Source: Pseudomonadota bacterium (lineage in GTDB: Bacteria > Pseudomonadota > Gammaproteobacteria > Pseudomonadales > Pseudohongiellaceae). From it: a stretch of 64,000 nucleotides of DNA. The notes below the pieces were generated by a model. The model was not told the origin of the DNA, searched no databases, and worked only from the letters and a program-made list of their open reading frames with translations. The position numbers were made by a program, and so were the translations under genes. The stretch lies in contig JAQCKF010000005.1 in the NCBI GenBank assembly GCA_027592275.1, forward strand, positions 1 to 64,000, given 5' to 3'. Shown here one piece after another: positions 15,749 through 23,823 of this stretch (positions within the stretch are counted from its first letter, which is position 1; every line of letters begins with the position of its first letter).

Positions 15749-17752
15749 ATGATAAGAATGCGCCAATTATTGAATACTTCAGCGAGCTTACTGCTGGCAT
15801 CTGTAGCAACAGTAGCCAGCGCCCAGCAAGATAGCGTCGAATGGACTACTCTGGGCAATGACTTTGCTCATACGCGTTTCTCACCCTCTCAAGAAATCAC
15901 CGCCGAGAATTTCAGTGATTTAGAAGTCGCATGGCAGTGGGACGGTTCCAGCTTCCAAGCTCAGAGCGGTCGCTCCACTCCAAGTTATATCAACGGTCGA
16001 CTTTACACGGTAGCGGGCGCGCGTCGCCACGTCGTTGCAATCGATCCTAAAACCGGCGAAACAATCTGGTCCTACAGAGAACCGGATACCGAGCGGTATC
16101 AATATTCGATGCGTGCCGACTACGGCAAGGGCGTGGGCTACGGTCAGGTCGATGGCAAGGACATCATCTACATCATCTCTCCAGGATTCTTCCTCACAGC
16201 ACTCGATGCCGAAACCGGCGCCCCACTGGAAGGCTTCGGCAATCCTGTGCCTATAGATGGCTTCCCTGACACAGGCGTAGTCGATCTGCTTGCAGATCTA
16301 GGTCATCCTTACGATCCTTATAAAGGCATTCCTTTGGAGCGAGGCTACATCACCTCCTCTTCACCACCAATAGTCGTGAATGGCGTTGTTATCGTGGGCA
16401 ATTCAGCCGAGCAGGGCTACAACCAATCCAGAATCGAGAACGTTCCTGGCGATATGTTGGGCTACGATGCCCGCACGGGCGAATTCCTTTGGAAGTTCAA
16501 CGTGATTCCTCAGCCGGGTGAATATGGACATGAGACCTGGGAGAACGATGCTTGGCAATACACCGGAGACATCTCATCATGGGCACCAATTTCAGCGGAT
16601 CCCGAATTGGGCCTGATCTACATACCTACGAACGGCGTGACTATTGACTACTACGGCGGGCACCATCCTGGAGACAATCTCTACGGCACAAGTTTGATCG
16701 CCTTGAGTGCGAGGACCGGAGAGAGAGCTTGGCACTTCCAGATCGTGCATCACGATATCTGGAACTTCGATCTACCGACCGCACCTATTTTACTAGATGT
16801 GACTACCGAGCAAGGGCCCACTAAGATCGTTGCCCAGCCTACGAAACAGGGTTTGGTGTACACCTTCAACAGAGAAACTGGCGAACCGATCTGGCCTATT
16901 GAAGAAGTGCCATTTCCTGCTTCGATCGTACCGGGAGAGCAACTCGCCGCGACACAACCGATTCCAACAAAGCCTGCACCATTCGATATGCAGGGGCTTA
17001 GCCTCGATACTCTGGTGGACTTTACCCCAGAGATTCGCGCACAGGCGATAGCCGCGGTAGCCGACTACCAGTTAGGGCCGTTGTTTAACCCGCCTATACA
17101 TAGAGACAACCCACTGGGTAAGATTTCTTCGATGATCTGTCCTTCCGGTGCGGTGAATATTACACATCCCTCTGTGGCCGATCCAACAACGGGCATCTTG
17201 TATGTTACGTCACGCTCGATTTGTGCTGCTCGACCGCTGGTATCTGGCGAAGAAGCCGACACCTACTACGATGCACCAACGGGTACGACGCTGTCGCAAT
17301 ATGCGGCGGGTCGCGGAGGCCCAACCCCGAGACATCCGTTAGGCATTCCGCTTTGGAAGCCGCCCTATAGCCGCATCACGGCGATAGATATGAACACGGG
17401 AGAGCACCTTTGGATGATTCCAACCGGTGAGACGCCTGCGCGTATCGCTAACCTTCCCGAGTTGGAAGGTATCGATATCGGCAACACAGGGACGGGTAAT
17501 GCAGTGCCTATGGTAGCCACAGCGAATCTTCTGCTCTATTCTGATGTCGATGGCGCTGGAACACCGCAGCTGTTTGCTATCGACAAGGCAACAGGTGAAG
17601 AGGTAGGCCGAGTAGAAGTGCCCGCAGCAAGCCGTTACGGCATGAGTTCTTGGACACACGACGGCCATCAATACGTTATCCTACAGACTGGAAGTACACT
17701 AACCGCCATGGCAATGCCCGGCGCAGCAGTGGACAGTTCAGGCGCACATTAA
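15749..17752 (+). CDS. Periplasmic soluble PQQ-binding quinoprotein dehydrogenase
   Basis: It is a 667-residue secreted eight-bladed propeller of the quinoprotein dehydrogenase type, predicted to oxidise an alcohol or sugar with PQQ. A signal peptide ends at ATVASAQ. The propeller starts with WTTLGNDFAHTRFSPSQEI and shows IVHHDIWNFDLPTAPILLD, PTKQGLVYTFNRETGEPIWP and WSYREPDTERYQ. No haem motif (CxxCH) or membrane region was seen, so a separate electron acceptor is needed. AGAGGA is eight bases before the ATG. It is followed after 57 bases by the cysteine-containing lipoprotein gene, probably in one transcript. Confidence 0.9.
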   Translation: MIRMRQLLNTSASLLLASVATVASAQQDSVEWTTLGNDFAHTRFSPSQEITAENFSDLEVAWQWDGSSFQAQSGRSTPSYINGRLYTVAGARRHVVAIDPKTGETIWSYREPDTERYQYSMRADYGKGVGYGQVDGKDIIYIISPGFFLTALDAETGAPLEGFGNPVPIDGFPDTGVVDLLADLGHPYDPYKGIPLERGYITSSSPPIVVNGVVIVGNSAEQGYNQSRIENVPGDMLGYDARTGEFLWKFNVIPQPGEYGHETWENDAWQYTGDISSWAPISADPELGLIYIPTNGVTIDYYGGHHPGDNLYGTSLIALSARTGERAWHFQIVHHDIWNFDLPTAPILLDVTTEQGPTKIVAQPTKQGLVYTFNRETGEPIWPIEEVPFPASIVPGEQLAATQPIPTKPAPFDMQGLSLDTLVDFTPEIRAQAIAAVADYQLGPLFNPPIHRDNPLGKISSMICPSGAVNITHPSVADPTTGILYVTSRSICAARPLVSGEEADTYYDAPTGTTLSQYAAGRGGPTPRHPLGIPLWKPPYSRITAIDMNTGEHLWMIPTGETPARIANLPELEGIDIGNTGTGNAVPMVATANLLLYSDVDGAGTPQLFAIDKATGEEVGRVEVPAASRYGMSSWTHDGHQYVILQTGSTLTAMAMPGAAVDSSGAH

Positions 17753-17809
17753 TCAAATTTGCTAGTTAAATTTATAGAATAAGAAAATTTACAATCGAGG
17801 AGTAGAGCC

Positions 17810-18466
17810 ATGAACAAGAAACTAATCTTAGCTACCGCTATCGCAATTTCAGCAGCTGCAACGGGTTGCACAACATTCGTTCCAGAAGAAGATGCAATGA
17901 GCTTTTTCATTACCAGCGTAGGGTCCGGCGATGGTGCAAATCTAGGTGGCCTACGCGGAGCAGATAGGCATTGTGCAAGCCTGGCCAGAGCGGCAGGATC
18001 GCGTGGCAAGACCTGGGTCGCTTATCTAAGCGCCCATGAGACTGCAAACTCTCCCCGCGTGAATGCCCGGGAGCGAATTGGTTTTGGCCCTTGGTACAAC
18101 GCCGCAAATGTTGAGGTGGCTAGCACTCTGAATAACCTGCATAGCGACTACATGCAGCTCGGCAAGGCCAACTCTCTTACTGAGAATGGCGACACTGTAA
18201 ACGGTCGTGGTGATACCCCAAATCAGCATGACATCCTTACTGGTTCATCGCTTAGCGGCCGCCTGATCGACGATGGTTCGAACCATACCTGCAACAACTG
18301 GACAAGCAACGGCGAAGGTTCTGCACAGGTTGGTCACTTCGACAGAACCGGTGGCGGAGCGAACCCAACCTCCTGGAACAACGCACACGGCTCCAGAGGT
18401 TGTGGTCAGCCCGATCTAGTTGCAACTGGTGGCGCTGGCTACTTCTACTGCTTTGCTAACGATTAG
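17810..18466 (+). CDS. Lipoprotein with a lectin/endostatin-like cysteine-containing domain
   Basis: The signal peptide has a lipobox ending at Cys20 (AAATGC), so this is a lipoprotein. The mature part contains FFITSVGSGDGANLGGLRGADRHCASLA, TWVAYLS, a central polar stretch and a C-terminal RGCGQPDLVATGGAGYFYCFA. Four further cysteines (HCA, TCN, GCG, YCF) probably form disulfides. This pattern resembles small lectin-like or endostatin-like domains often found next to PQQ dehydrogenases. The assignment is from memory and uncertain. It could bind carbohydrate and help the preceding dehydrogenase (inference). GAGGAG precedes the ATG. Confidence 0.7.
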   Translation: MNKKLILATAIAISAAATGCTTFVPEEDAMSFFITSVGSGDGANLGGLRGADRHCASLARAAGSRGKTWVAYLSAHETANSPRVNARERIGFGPWYNAANVEVASTLNNLHSDYMQLGKANSLTENGDTVNGRGDTPNQHDILTGSSLSGRLIDDGSNHTCNNWTSNGEGSAQVGHFDRTGGGANPTSWNNAHGSRGCGQPDLVATGGAGYFYCFAND

Positions 18467-18514
18467 TACTCCAACCACCTCTAATTGGCGGATTCAGCGC
18501 TTTCCTGATGTTTG

Positions 18515-18575
18515 CCAGCAAGGCGCGGCGTGCAGTTAAGGGCTATTCCCTTGGCAAGCGCCGCAACGCTGCTGG
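18515..18575. repeat. Nested imperfect inverted repeat, possible dispersed repeat or structured RNA
   Basis: CCAGCA (18515-18520) and GCGGCG (18525-18530) on the left mirror CGCCGC (18559-18564) and TGCTGG (18570-18575) on the right, and the centre holds AAGGG-CTATT-CCCTT. The whole could fold into one long hairpin. It lies between the lipoprotein stop and the terminator. No second copy was noticed in this window. Confidence 0.5.
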
Positions 18576-18597
18576 AAAACTTCAGCAATTTAGTGAT

Positions 18598-18636
18598 CAA
18601 ATGGTGTTGTCGTAAAAGACAACACCATTTGTTTTT
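18598..18636 (+). terminator. Strong intrinsic terminator
   Basis: A perfect 14-bp stem (CAAATGGTGTTGTC with GACAACACCATTTG) closes the six-base loop GTAAAA and is followed at once by five Ts. It ends the PQQ dehydrogenase/lipoprotein transcript and isolates the GST gene, which starts 20 bases later. Confidence 0.85.
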
Positions 18637-18656
18637 ACAGACAGGAAAAATACCCA

Positions 18657-19286
18657 ATGAAACTTTACGGCATGGGCCAATCACGATCCTTTCGCGCTCT
18701 GTGGGCTCTGGAAGAAAGTGGGCTTGATTACGAATATATAAACACTACCCTGCGCACTGATAGCAGCGAGAGTGATAGCGCGAAGCATCCCAACTATCTG
18801 CAACTGAATGTACAGGGCAAAGTACCCACTCTGGTAGACGGCGATCTTGTATTGACCGAAAGCCTCGCGATAGTGAACTACATCGCACGAAATGCACCCG
18901 ATTCTGGCTTGCTGCCCAAGGTAAGCACGCCCGCCTATGCAAAACTAGACGAGCTGACCTATTTCATCTTGGCCGAACTGGAACAACCACTCTGGTCTAA
19001 AGGCAAGCATATGTTTGCACTGCCAGAAGAAGTTAGAATTCCAGCGATGTTCGATACTGCCAAATTCGAATTCGACAAGGCGGTGAGAGCGTTAGACCAC
19101 TTGTTACCAGAGACAGACAGCGAACACGTAATCGGTAACAGCTTTTGTATCGCAGACCTTTTGCTTGCCCATACGTTTAACTGGGCAATCCGTTTCGAGT
19201 TCGACGTGCCTGACAAATATATTGCACTGCGTGATCGACACTATCAAAGGCCCGCTGCCCAACGAGCGATGGCAGTTGTTGAATAG
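18657..19286 (+). CDS. Glutathione S-transferase family protein
   Basis: A thioredoxin-like N-terminal domain (LYGMGQSRSFRALWALEESGLDYEY) carries a Ser-containing active-site loop and the VPTLVDGDLVLTESLAIVNYIAR glutathione-binding segment. An all-helical C-terminal domain follows with the IADLLLAHTFNWA motif. The length of 209 aa is normal. It probably conjugates or reduces an electrophile in the cytoplasm. The next gene starts two bases after its stop, so translation may be coupled. Confidence 0.9.
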   Translation: MKLYGMGQSRSFRALWALEESGLDYEYINTTLRTDSSESDSAKHPNYLQLNVQGKVPTLVDGDLVLTESLAIVNYIARNAPDSGLLPKVSTPAYAKLDELTYFILAELEQPLWSKGKHMFALPEEVRIPAMFDTAKFEFDKAVRALDHLLPETDSEHVIGNSFCIADLLLAHTFNWAIRFEFDVPDKYIALRDRHYQRPAAQRAMAVVE

Positions 19287-19288
19287 AG

Positions 19289-20359
19289 ATGCCTTCAACT
19301 CTCCACTCGAATCTGCTTAGAGCCTGTCGTGCAATCCTGTGTTGCGCGGCAGTGTCGCTGACCCAACTTGCTGCGGCGCAAAATAGCGAGAACGCTGCTC
19401 TCACTGCTGATGCACTTGAGTACTACTTAGTGCAAGCGTTTCAAGCACCGACGGCTAAAGATCGTATTGCGTTAAATCACATTGGCATCGAGGTTCAGGC
19501 AGCAGATGAAGGATTCCTGGTAACCGCGTCACTAGAAGGCTATCCAGCACATCAAGCCGGCATAGAACGCGGTGATAAAATTTTACGCTCCGATGAAAAA
19601 CCTTTTCATCCTATCTATTCCTTTAATGCCAAAAATAGCGAGCCCAGCGATTTCGCTCCTGCCGGCGCTGTGCACCTGCTGGATTTCGAAAGGCGAGGCG
19701 AAGTTACATCAGTTGAGATCAGTCCTGTTTTTGAAAACCTTTACGACAGTTACCGTTCCGCCATTCTGAATAGTGTTCAAGAATTTTCCGTGGGAAACAA
19801 GACAATTGGCTACATACGAATCTGGGGGCTTTCGCGCAGCACATCGGATCTGTTCACCCTAGAAAGCACAATGCGAATGTTCAGGGACAGCGACGGCATG
19901 ATAATCGATCTGCGAAACTCTTACGGCTTCCTAAGCTCTAAACATTTGGAAATGTTCGTTCAAAATGGACGAGGCAAGTTTGATGTGTCGGATACATCAA
20001 ACCGGCACGCAGCAATCGAACAAATATTTCCTCCAAGTGCAACGCGAACATTTACGCGACCCATCGTCGTTTTAGTGAACTCAAAGACACGCGGTGGGGC
20101 AGAATTGTTTGCATATGGACTGGCGAAACCCGGCAGGATTTCTACGCTTGGCGAGAGCACCGTTGGGAAGATTGGAACCTACTCGATCGATGGAAACACT
20201 ATTCGCTATTCCCCAGCGGATCAGCTTTTAATCGATGGACTACGCTTCGAGTCAGTAGGGGTCGTGCCGAATGAATCTATTCCCTTCCCCTTCGCCCAAA
20301 GCCAGCGCAGCGACCCGCAGTTTGAAACTGCTGTAGCCATTTTGTTGGGGAGAATCTAA
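19289..20359 (+). CDS. Secreted PDZ/S41-like protein, catalytic serine apparently replaced
   Basis: The order is signal peptide (to about LAAAQ), PDZ-like domain (GIEVQAADEGFLVTASLEGYPAHQAGIERGDKI) and S41 fold (GYIRIWGLS, GMIIDLRNSYG, PIVVLVNSKTRGGAELFAYGL, STLGESTVGK). In Tsp/CtpA enzymes the catalytic Ser lies 25 residues before the catalytic Lys. Here the Lys is present (K294) but the Ser position is Gly269 (TRGGAE). It may therefore bind peptides without cutting them, or use a nearby residue such as Ser264. It directly follows the GST gene and is likely co-transcribed. Confidence 0.75.
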   Translation: MPSTLHSNLLRACRAILCCAAVSLTQLAAAQNSENAALTADALEYYLVQAFQAPTAKDRIALNHIGIEVQAADEGFLVTASLEGYPAHQAGIERGDKILRSDEKPFHPIYSFNAKNSEPSDFAPAGAVHLLDFERRGEVTSVEISPVFENLYDSYRSAILNSVQEFSVGNKTIGYIRIWGLSRSTSDLFTLESTMRMFRDSDGMIIDLRNSYGFLSSKHLEMFVQNGRGKFDVSDTSNRHAAIEQIFPPSATRTFTRPIVVLVNSKTRGGAELFAYGLAKPGRISTLGESTVGKIGTYSIDGNTIRYSPADQLLIDGLRFESVGVVPNESIPFPFAQSQRSDPQFETAVAILLGRI

Positions 20360-20375
20360 AGCCTTTAAATCGAAT

Positions 20376-21131
20376 TTAGTCGCCCTGTTTCACATCTCTA
20401 GGTTCCCAAGCCAAGGTATGATGATCGAAACCATTCTCTATCGTTGGCTTGATGATCCTGAAGTAAGGCGATAGATCGAAGTCTCGCGGTGTGAAGTGAG
20501 TGAAATGCGGCTTGTAGAAAAGAGGAACCTCACCACTTCGCCCACCCTCCCCATTGCGTCGCGGCAGAATAGGATAGTTTATCGATTGAAAAGACTCCGC
20601 TATCAATGTGGAGCATATCGCCCTGGTTGGCTCACCGCTGCCTAGACTAATCATTGAACGACGGTAACGAGTCGGAACCGCCGGCTTCTGAATAACGTAG
20701 CGGATAAGATCGATCACATTCTTTAAATCATACCGATGACCAATTCGCTGTTTAGCGAATTCAGTCAGCTCTGTCACTTCTTCATCGCTCAGACTTACAG
20801 GCCTGCAGATTCGCAGATTGGAATGGGCATAGTGATCCAAATTAGTTAAATGCACACCATTCTTCAAGTCGGCTTCCAAGAGGTTCAGCTGGGAGCTGTC
20901 TTCATCCTTTTCGCCAACATAGAGGCAGGCATGAGACCAAGTGGATTGAGTGAGGTATTTGATAGCCGTGCTGATGCGGGTATTTCCGTCCACCAAAACA
21001 ATGTCACCCTTCTCCAGAGTCTCGGCGAGATCGGCTACCGCGACCGTATCTAATTTCTGGTAACCCGGCAAGTCCTTGCTGAGAAAGGCGGCGAGACGTT
21101 CGCCGATGGCACGTTTTAGAGAGTTAAACAT
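20376..21131 (-). CDS. YiiX/YebB-like permuted NlpC/P60 hydrolase
   Basis: The circularly permuted papain fold is visible: GDIVLVDGNTRISTAIKYLTQ, the catalytic His in TWSHACLYVG, and the catalytic Cys in AICSTLIAESFQ. These enzymes cut amide or ester bonds of cell-wall peptides or lipids. No signal peptide is present, and RYDLKNVIDLIRYVIQ is amphipathic. ATG 21131 with AAGGT upstream is chosen over GTG 21149. It is convergent with the S41-like gene. Confidence 0.75.
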   Translation of the reverse strand: MFNSLKRAIGERLAAFLSKDLPGYQKLDTVAVADLAETLEKGDIVLVDGNTRISTAIKYLTQSTWSHACLYVGEKDEDSSQLNLLEADLKNGVHLTNLDHYAHSNLRICRPVSLSDEEVTELTEFAKQRIGHRYDLKNVIDLIRYVIQKPAVPTRYRRSMISLGSGEPTRAICSTLIAESFQSINYPILPRRNGEGGRSGEVPLFYKPHFTHFTPRDFDLSPYFRIIKPTIENGFDHHTLAWEPRDVKQGD

Positions 21132-21267
21132 CACTACCTTCTTATCCACATTGTAGTTGCTTGATTGGCTCTTATGGAGTTAACAAAATCAGGTATACTA
21201 GCCAACCATTTGCCGAAGCAGACGACCGAATAACCGTTAGTGTAATCGAATCGACAGGAGTAAGAAA

Positions 21268-22692
21268 ATGACCAAAGCATACAATAAATTCTTCATCAAT
21301 GGCGAGTGGGTAGAACCCTCAGGCCGCTCAACTCTTGACGTGATCAATCCGGCAACTGAAGAAGCATTTGCCACCATTAGCATGGGCACTGCAGATGACG
21401 TTGACGCTGCAGCAAAGGCTGCGAGAGCTGCGTTTCCCGCTTGGTCACAATCTACCATCGAAGAACGCAAAGCCGTTATTGGCAACATCATCGCAGGCAT
21501 GAAAGCACGTGGCGACGAGATTGCTACGGCTATATCGAATGAAATGGGTGCGCCAATGGGCCTTGCCAAGACTGCCCAACTAGGCAGCGGCATGGGACAC
21601 TTCGCGAATATTCTAGGCATTCTAGACAGCTACGAATTTGAAGAAGTACGCGGCAGCACCAAAATCGTTAAAGAAGCGGCCGGTGTCTGCGGCTTTATTA
21701 CTCCTTGGAACTGGCCACTGAACCAAATCGCCTGCAAGGTAGCACCGGCACTCGCGGCAGGTTGCACGATCGTATTGAAGCCCAGCGAGATAGCGCCACT
21801 AAGCGCCTATATCCTAGCCGAGATTATTGCAGAATCCGGTTTGCCCGCTGGCGTATTTAATCTAGTAAATGGTGATGGACCGACTGTAGGCGCGGCAATC
21901 TCTTCCCACCCTGAGATAGATGTCGTCTCATTCACCGGTTCAACCCGTGCAGGCCAAGAGGTTGCCAAAGCGGCGGCTGACGGCATCAAGCGCGTAATGC
22001 AAGAACTGGGGGGCAAGTCTGCGAATATCATTCTCGACGATGCCGATCTGGAAAAATCGGTCAGCGGCGGTGTAATCGGCTGTTTCGGGAACAGCGGCCA
22101 GTCCTGTAATGCACCGACTCGCATGTTAGTGCCTAAAGCTAAAATGGCAAAGGCTATTGAGATTGCCAAGGCAGCGGCGGCCAAGGCAAGTGTTGGCGAT
22201 CCATCCGATGAGAAAACAAGACTTGGCCCCGTTGTGAGTGAACTGCAATTCAATAAGATCACCGCCTTGATAGAGAAAGGCATCGCGGAAGGAGCCGAGT
22301 TGATCGTTGGCGGCCCAGGTCGCCCTGAAGGGTTTGACAAAGGCTATTTCATCCAGCCTACAGTTTTTGCCAATGTCACGAATGATATGACGATCGCTAG
22401 AGAAGAAATTTTTGGACCGGTATTGACCATTCTCGGCTATGAAGATGACGAAGATGCCGTTCGCATAGCGAACGATACAGAGTACGGCCTCTCTGGCTAC
22501 GTATCGGGCGAGCCAGCCCACGCAGAGAAGATAGCAAGACAGATTAGAACCGGCATGGTTCATATAAACGGCGCTGGACCCGATTTTTCTTCTCCTTTCG
22601 GAGGCTATAAGAAATCTGGCAACGGACGTGAGTGGGGACTGGAAGGCTTCGAAGAATTTTTAGAAACCAAAGCCATGCTCGGCGCAGCATAA
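21268..22692 (+). CDS. NAD(P)-dependent aldehyde dehydrogenase
   Basis: This 474-residue ALDH-fold enzyme oxidises an aldehyde to the acid. Key parts are FITPWNWPLNQIACKVAPALA, the catalytic Glu in MQELGGKSANII, the catalytic Cys in NSGQSCNAPTRM and EIFGPVLTILGY. CAGGAG precedes the ATG. A VOC-family gene follows after 12 bases, so the two are likely co-expressed. The substrate cannot be deduced. Confidence 0.93.
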   Translation: MTKAYNKFFINGEWVEPSGRSTLDVINPATEEAFATISMGTADDVDAAAKAARAAFPAWSQSTIEERKAVIGNIIAGMKARGDEIATAISNEMGAPMGLAKTAQLGSGMGHFANILGILDSYEFEEVRGSTKIVKEAAGVCGFITPWNWPLNQIACKVAPALAAGCTIVLKPSEIAPLSAYILAEIIAESGLPAGVFNLVNGDGPTVGAAISSHPEIDVVSFTGSTRAGQEVAKAAADGIKRVMQELGGKSANIILDDADLEKSVSGGVIGCFGNSGQSCNAPTRMLVPKAKMAKAIEIAKAAAAKASVGDPSDEKTRLGPVVSELQFNKITALIEKGIAEGAELIVGGPGRPEGFDKGYFIQPTVFANVTNDMTIAREEIFGPVLTILGYEDDEDAVRIANDTEYGLSGYVSGEPAHAEKIARQIRTGMVHINGAGPDFSSPFGGYKKSGNGREWGLEGFEEFLETKAMLGAA

Positions 22693-22704
22693 AAGGGATT
22701 TGCC

Positions 22705-23109
22705 ATGTCAGTTGATATAACAAAAGCAGCTATCGATATAGGCATCGTTACGAAAGATATCGATGCAATGATGACGTTTTACGGTGAGACACTGGGTCTG
22801 GAGCTTGAAGGCTCTATTCCAATGCCCGGCGGTGGAACCATGAATCGCTTCAAGGTTGGCGACAGTGTCATTAAGGTAATTGAACTTGACCCTGCCGCAC
22901 CCGCTGATGCAGCGCCAGGCGGAATTCGTGGAGCAGCTGGTTATCGCTACTGGACCATTACTGTAGGTAATCTAGAGGCGAGCGTCGACAAAGCTGCCGC
23001 TGCTGGAGCGAAGATAGTGGTGCCCGCCAAGGTCGTACGCGAGGGCATCACGATAGCCATCATTGCCGATCCAGATGGCAACTGGGTGGAACTACTAGAG
23101 ATTTCCTAG
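22705..23109 (+). CDS. Glyoxalase/VOC family protein
   Basis: It has 134 residues with two beta-alpha-beta-beta-beta repeats: ITKAAIDIGIVTKDIDAMMTFYGETLGLELEG and AGYRYWTITVGNLEASVDKAAAAGAKIV ... IADPDGNWVELLEI. The terminal DPDGNWVEL is the usual VOC metal-ligand region. It is probably an isomerase, lyase or dioxygenase-like enzyme acting on the same pathway as the ALDH (inference). Confidence 0.88.
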   Translation: MSVDITKAAIDIGIVTKDIDAMMTFYGETLGLELEGSIPMPGGGTMNRFKVGDSVIKVIELDPAAPADAAPGGIRGAAGYRYWTITVGNLEASVDKAAAAGAKIVVPAKVVREGITIAIIADPDGNWVELLEIS

Positions 23110-23123
23110 TCGCTGATTAGTTC

Positions 23124-23149
23124 TGGGGCTGCGCACATGCACAGCCCCA
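23124..23149 (+). terminator. GC-rich hairpin after the VOC gene, terminator-like
   Basis: TGGGGCTG (23124-23131) pairs with CAGCCCCA (23142-23149), partly continued inward. There is no T run after it, so it may be a weak terminator or an mRNA-stabilising hairpin. Confidence 0.35.
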
Positions 23150-23274
23150 ACACTGCGCCAGCGCGTCGACTCCCCTTCAATCACTTCTCTGCATCACCCC
23201 CTGTTAGACGCTATGTTTTACCAACTCAGGCGGCATGAATTCATTTTTACTGCACAAACACCTATACTGACTAA

Positions 23275-23823
23275 ATGATCGAAGTCCTTATCCTGCTGGT
23301 TGTATTACTAGTTGTTGTCGTTTGGATCTACAACCTTCTAATCAAAGATAGAAACCAGGTGCTAGCCGCGTGGAGTGACATCGATGTCCAACTGAAACGC
23401 AGACACGATCTAATTCCGCAACTAGTTACCGCCGTAAAAGCCTATTCCGAACACGAGAAGGCAACAATGCTGGCCGTCACTGAACTACGCAGCAAGAGCG
23501 AGATCGCTGAACACCTGCCAGAGAAAGCCCGGATAGAAAACGAAATACAAGCGGCTGTATCACGACTCGCATTGGTTGCCGAGGCCTATCCCGACCTGAA
23601 AGCTGATGAGAATTTCAGGCAGTTAAGTGAAAACCTCGGCGAGGTTGAAGAGCATATTCAATATGCACGTCGCTACTACAACGGTTCAGTAAGAATTTTC
23701 AACACCCGCATCCAATCCTTTCCGCAGATTCTTATCGCGACGTCTTTTAATTTTCAGGCAGCCGAGTATTTCGAAGTTGAGGATCAAACTCAGCGCGACT
23801 CACCCACAGTAGAGTTGGACTAA
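23275..23823 (+). CDS. LemA family protein
   Basis: An N-terminal membrane helix (EVLILLVVLLVVVVWIYNLLI) is followed by the LemA helical domain with WSDIDVQLKRRHDLIPQLV and ARRYYNGSVRIFNTRIQSFP, both diagnostic. The membrane-anchored helical domain most likely faces the cytoplasm. Its function is unresolved, and LemA genes often pair with a DUF2207 or a TPM protein, as here: the DUF2207 gene begins right after its stop codon. Confidence 0.92.
   Translation: MIEVLILLVVLLVVVVWIYNLLIKDRNQVLAAWSDIDVQLKRRHDLIPQLVTAVKAYSEHEKATMLAVTELRSKSEIAEHLPEKARIENEIQAAVSRLALVAEAYPDLKADENFRQLSENLGEVEEHIQYARRYYNGSVRIFNTRIQSFPQILIATSFNFQAAEYFEVEDQTQRDSPTVELD

Noticed and set aside
21807..22340. 177-codon minus-strand ORF inside the aldehyde dehydrogenase gene
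   Set aside because: The ALDH frame is fully conserved, and the antisense frame has no likeness to a protein.
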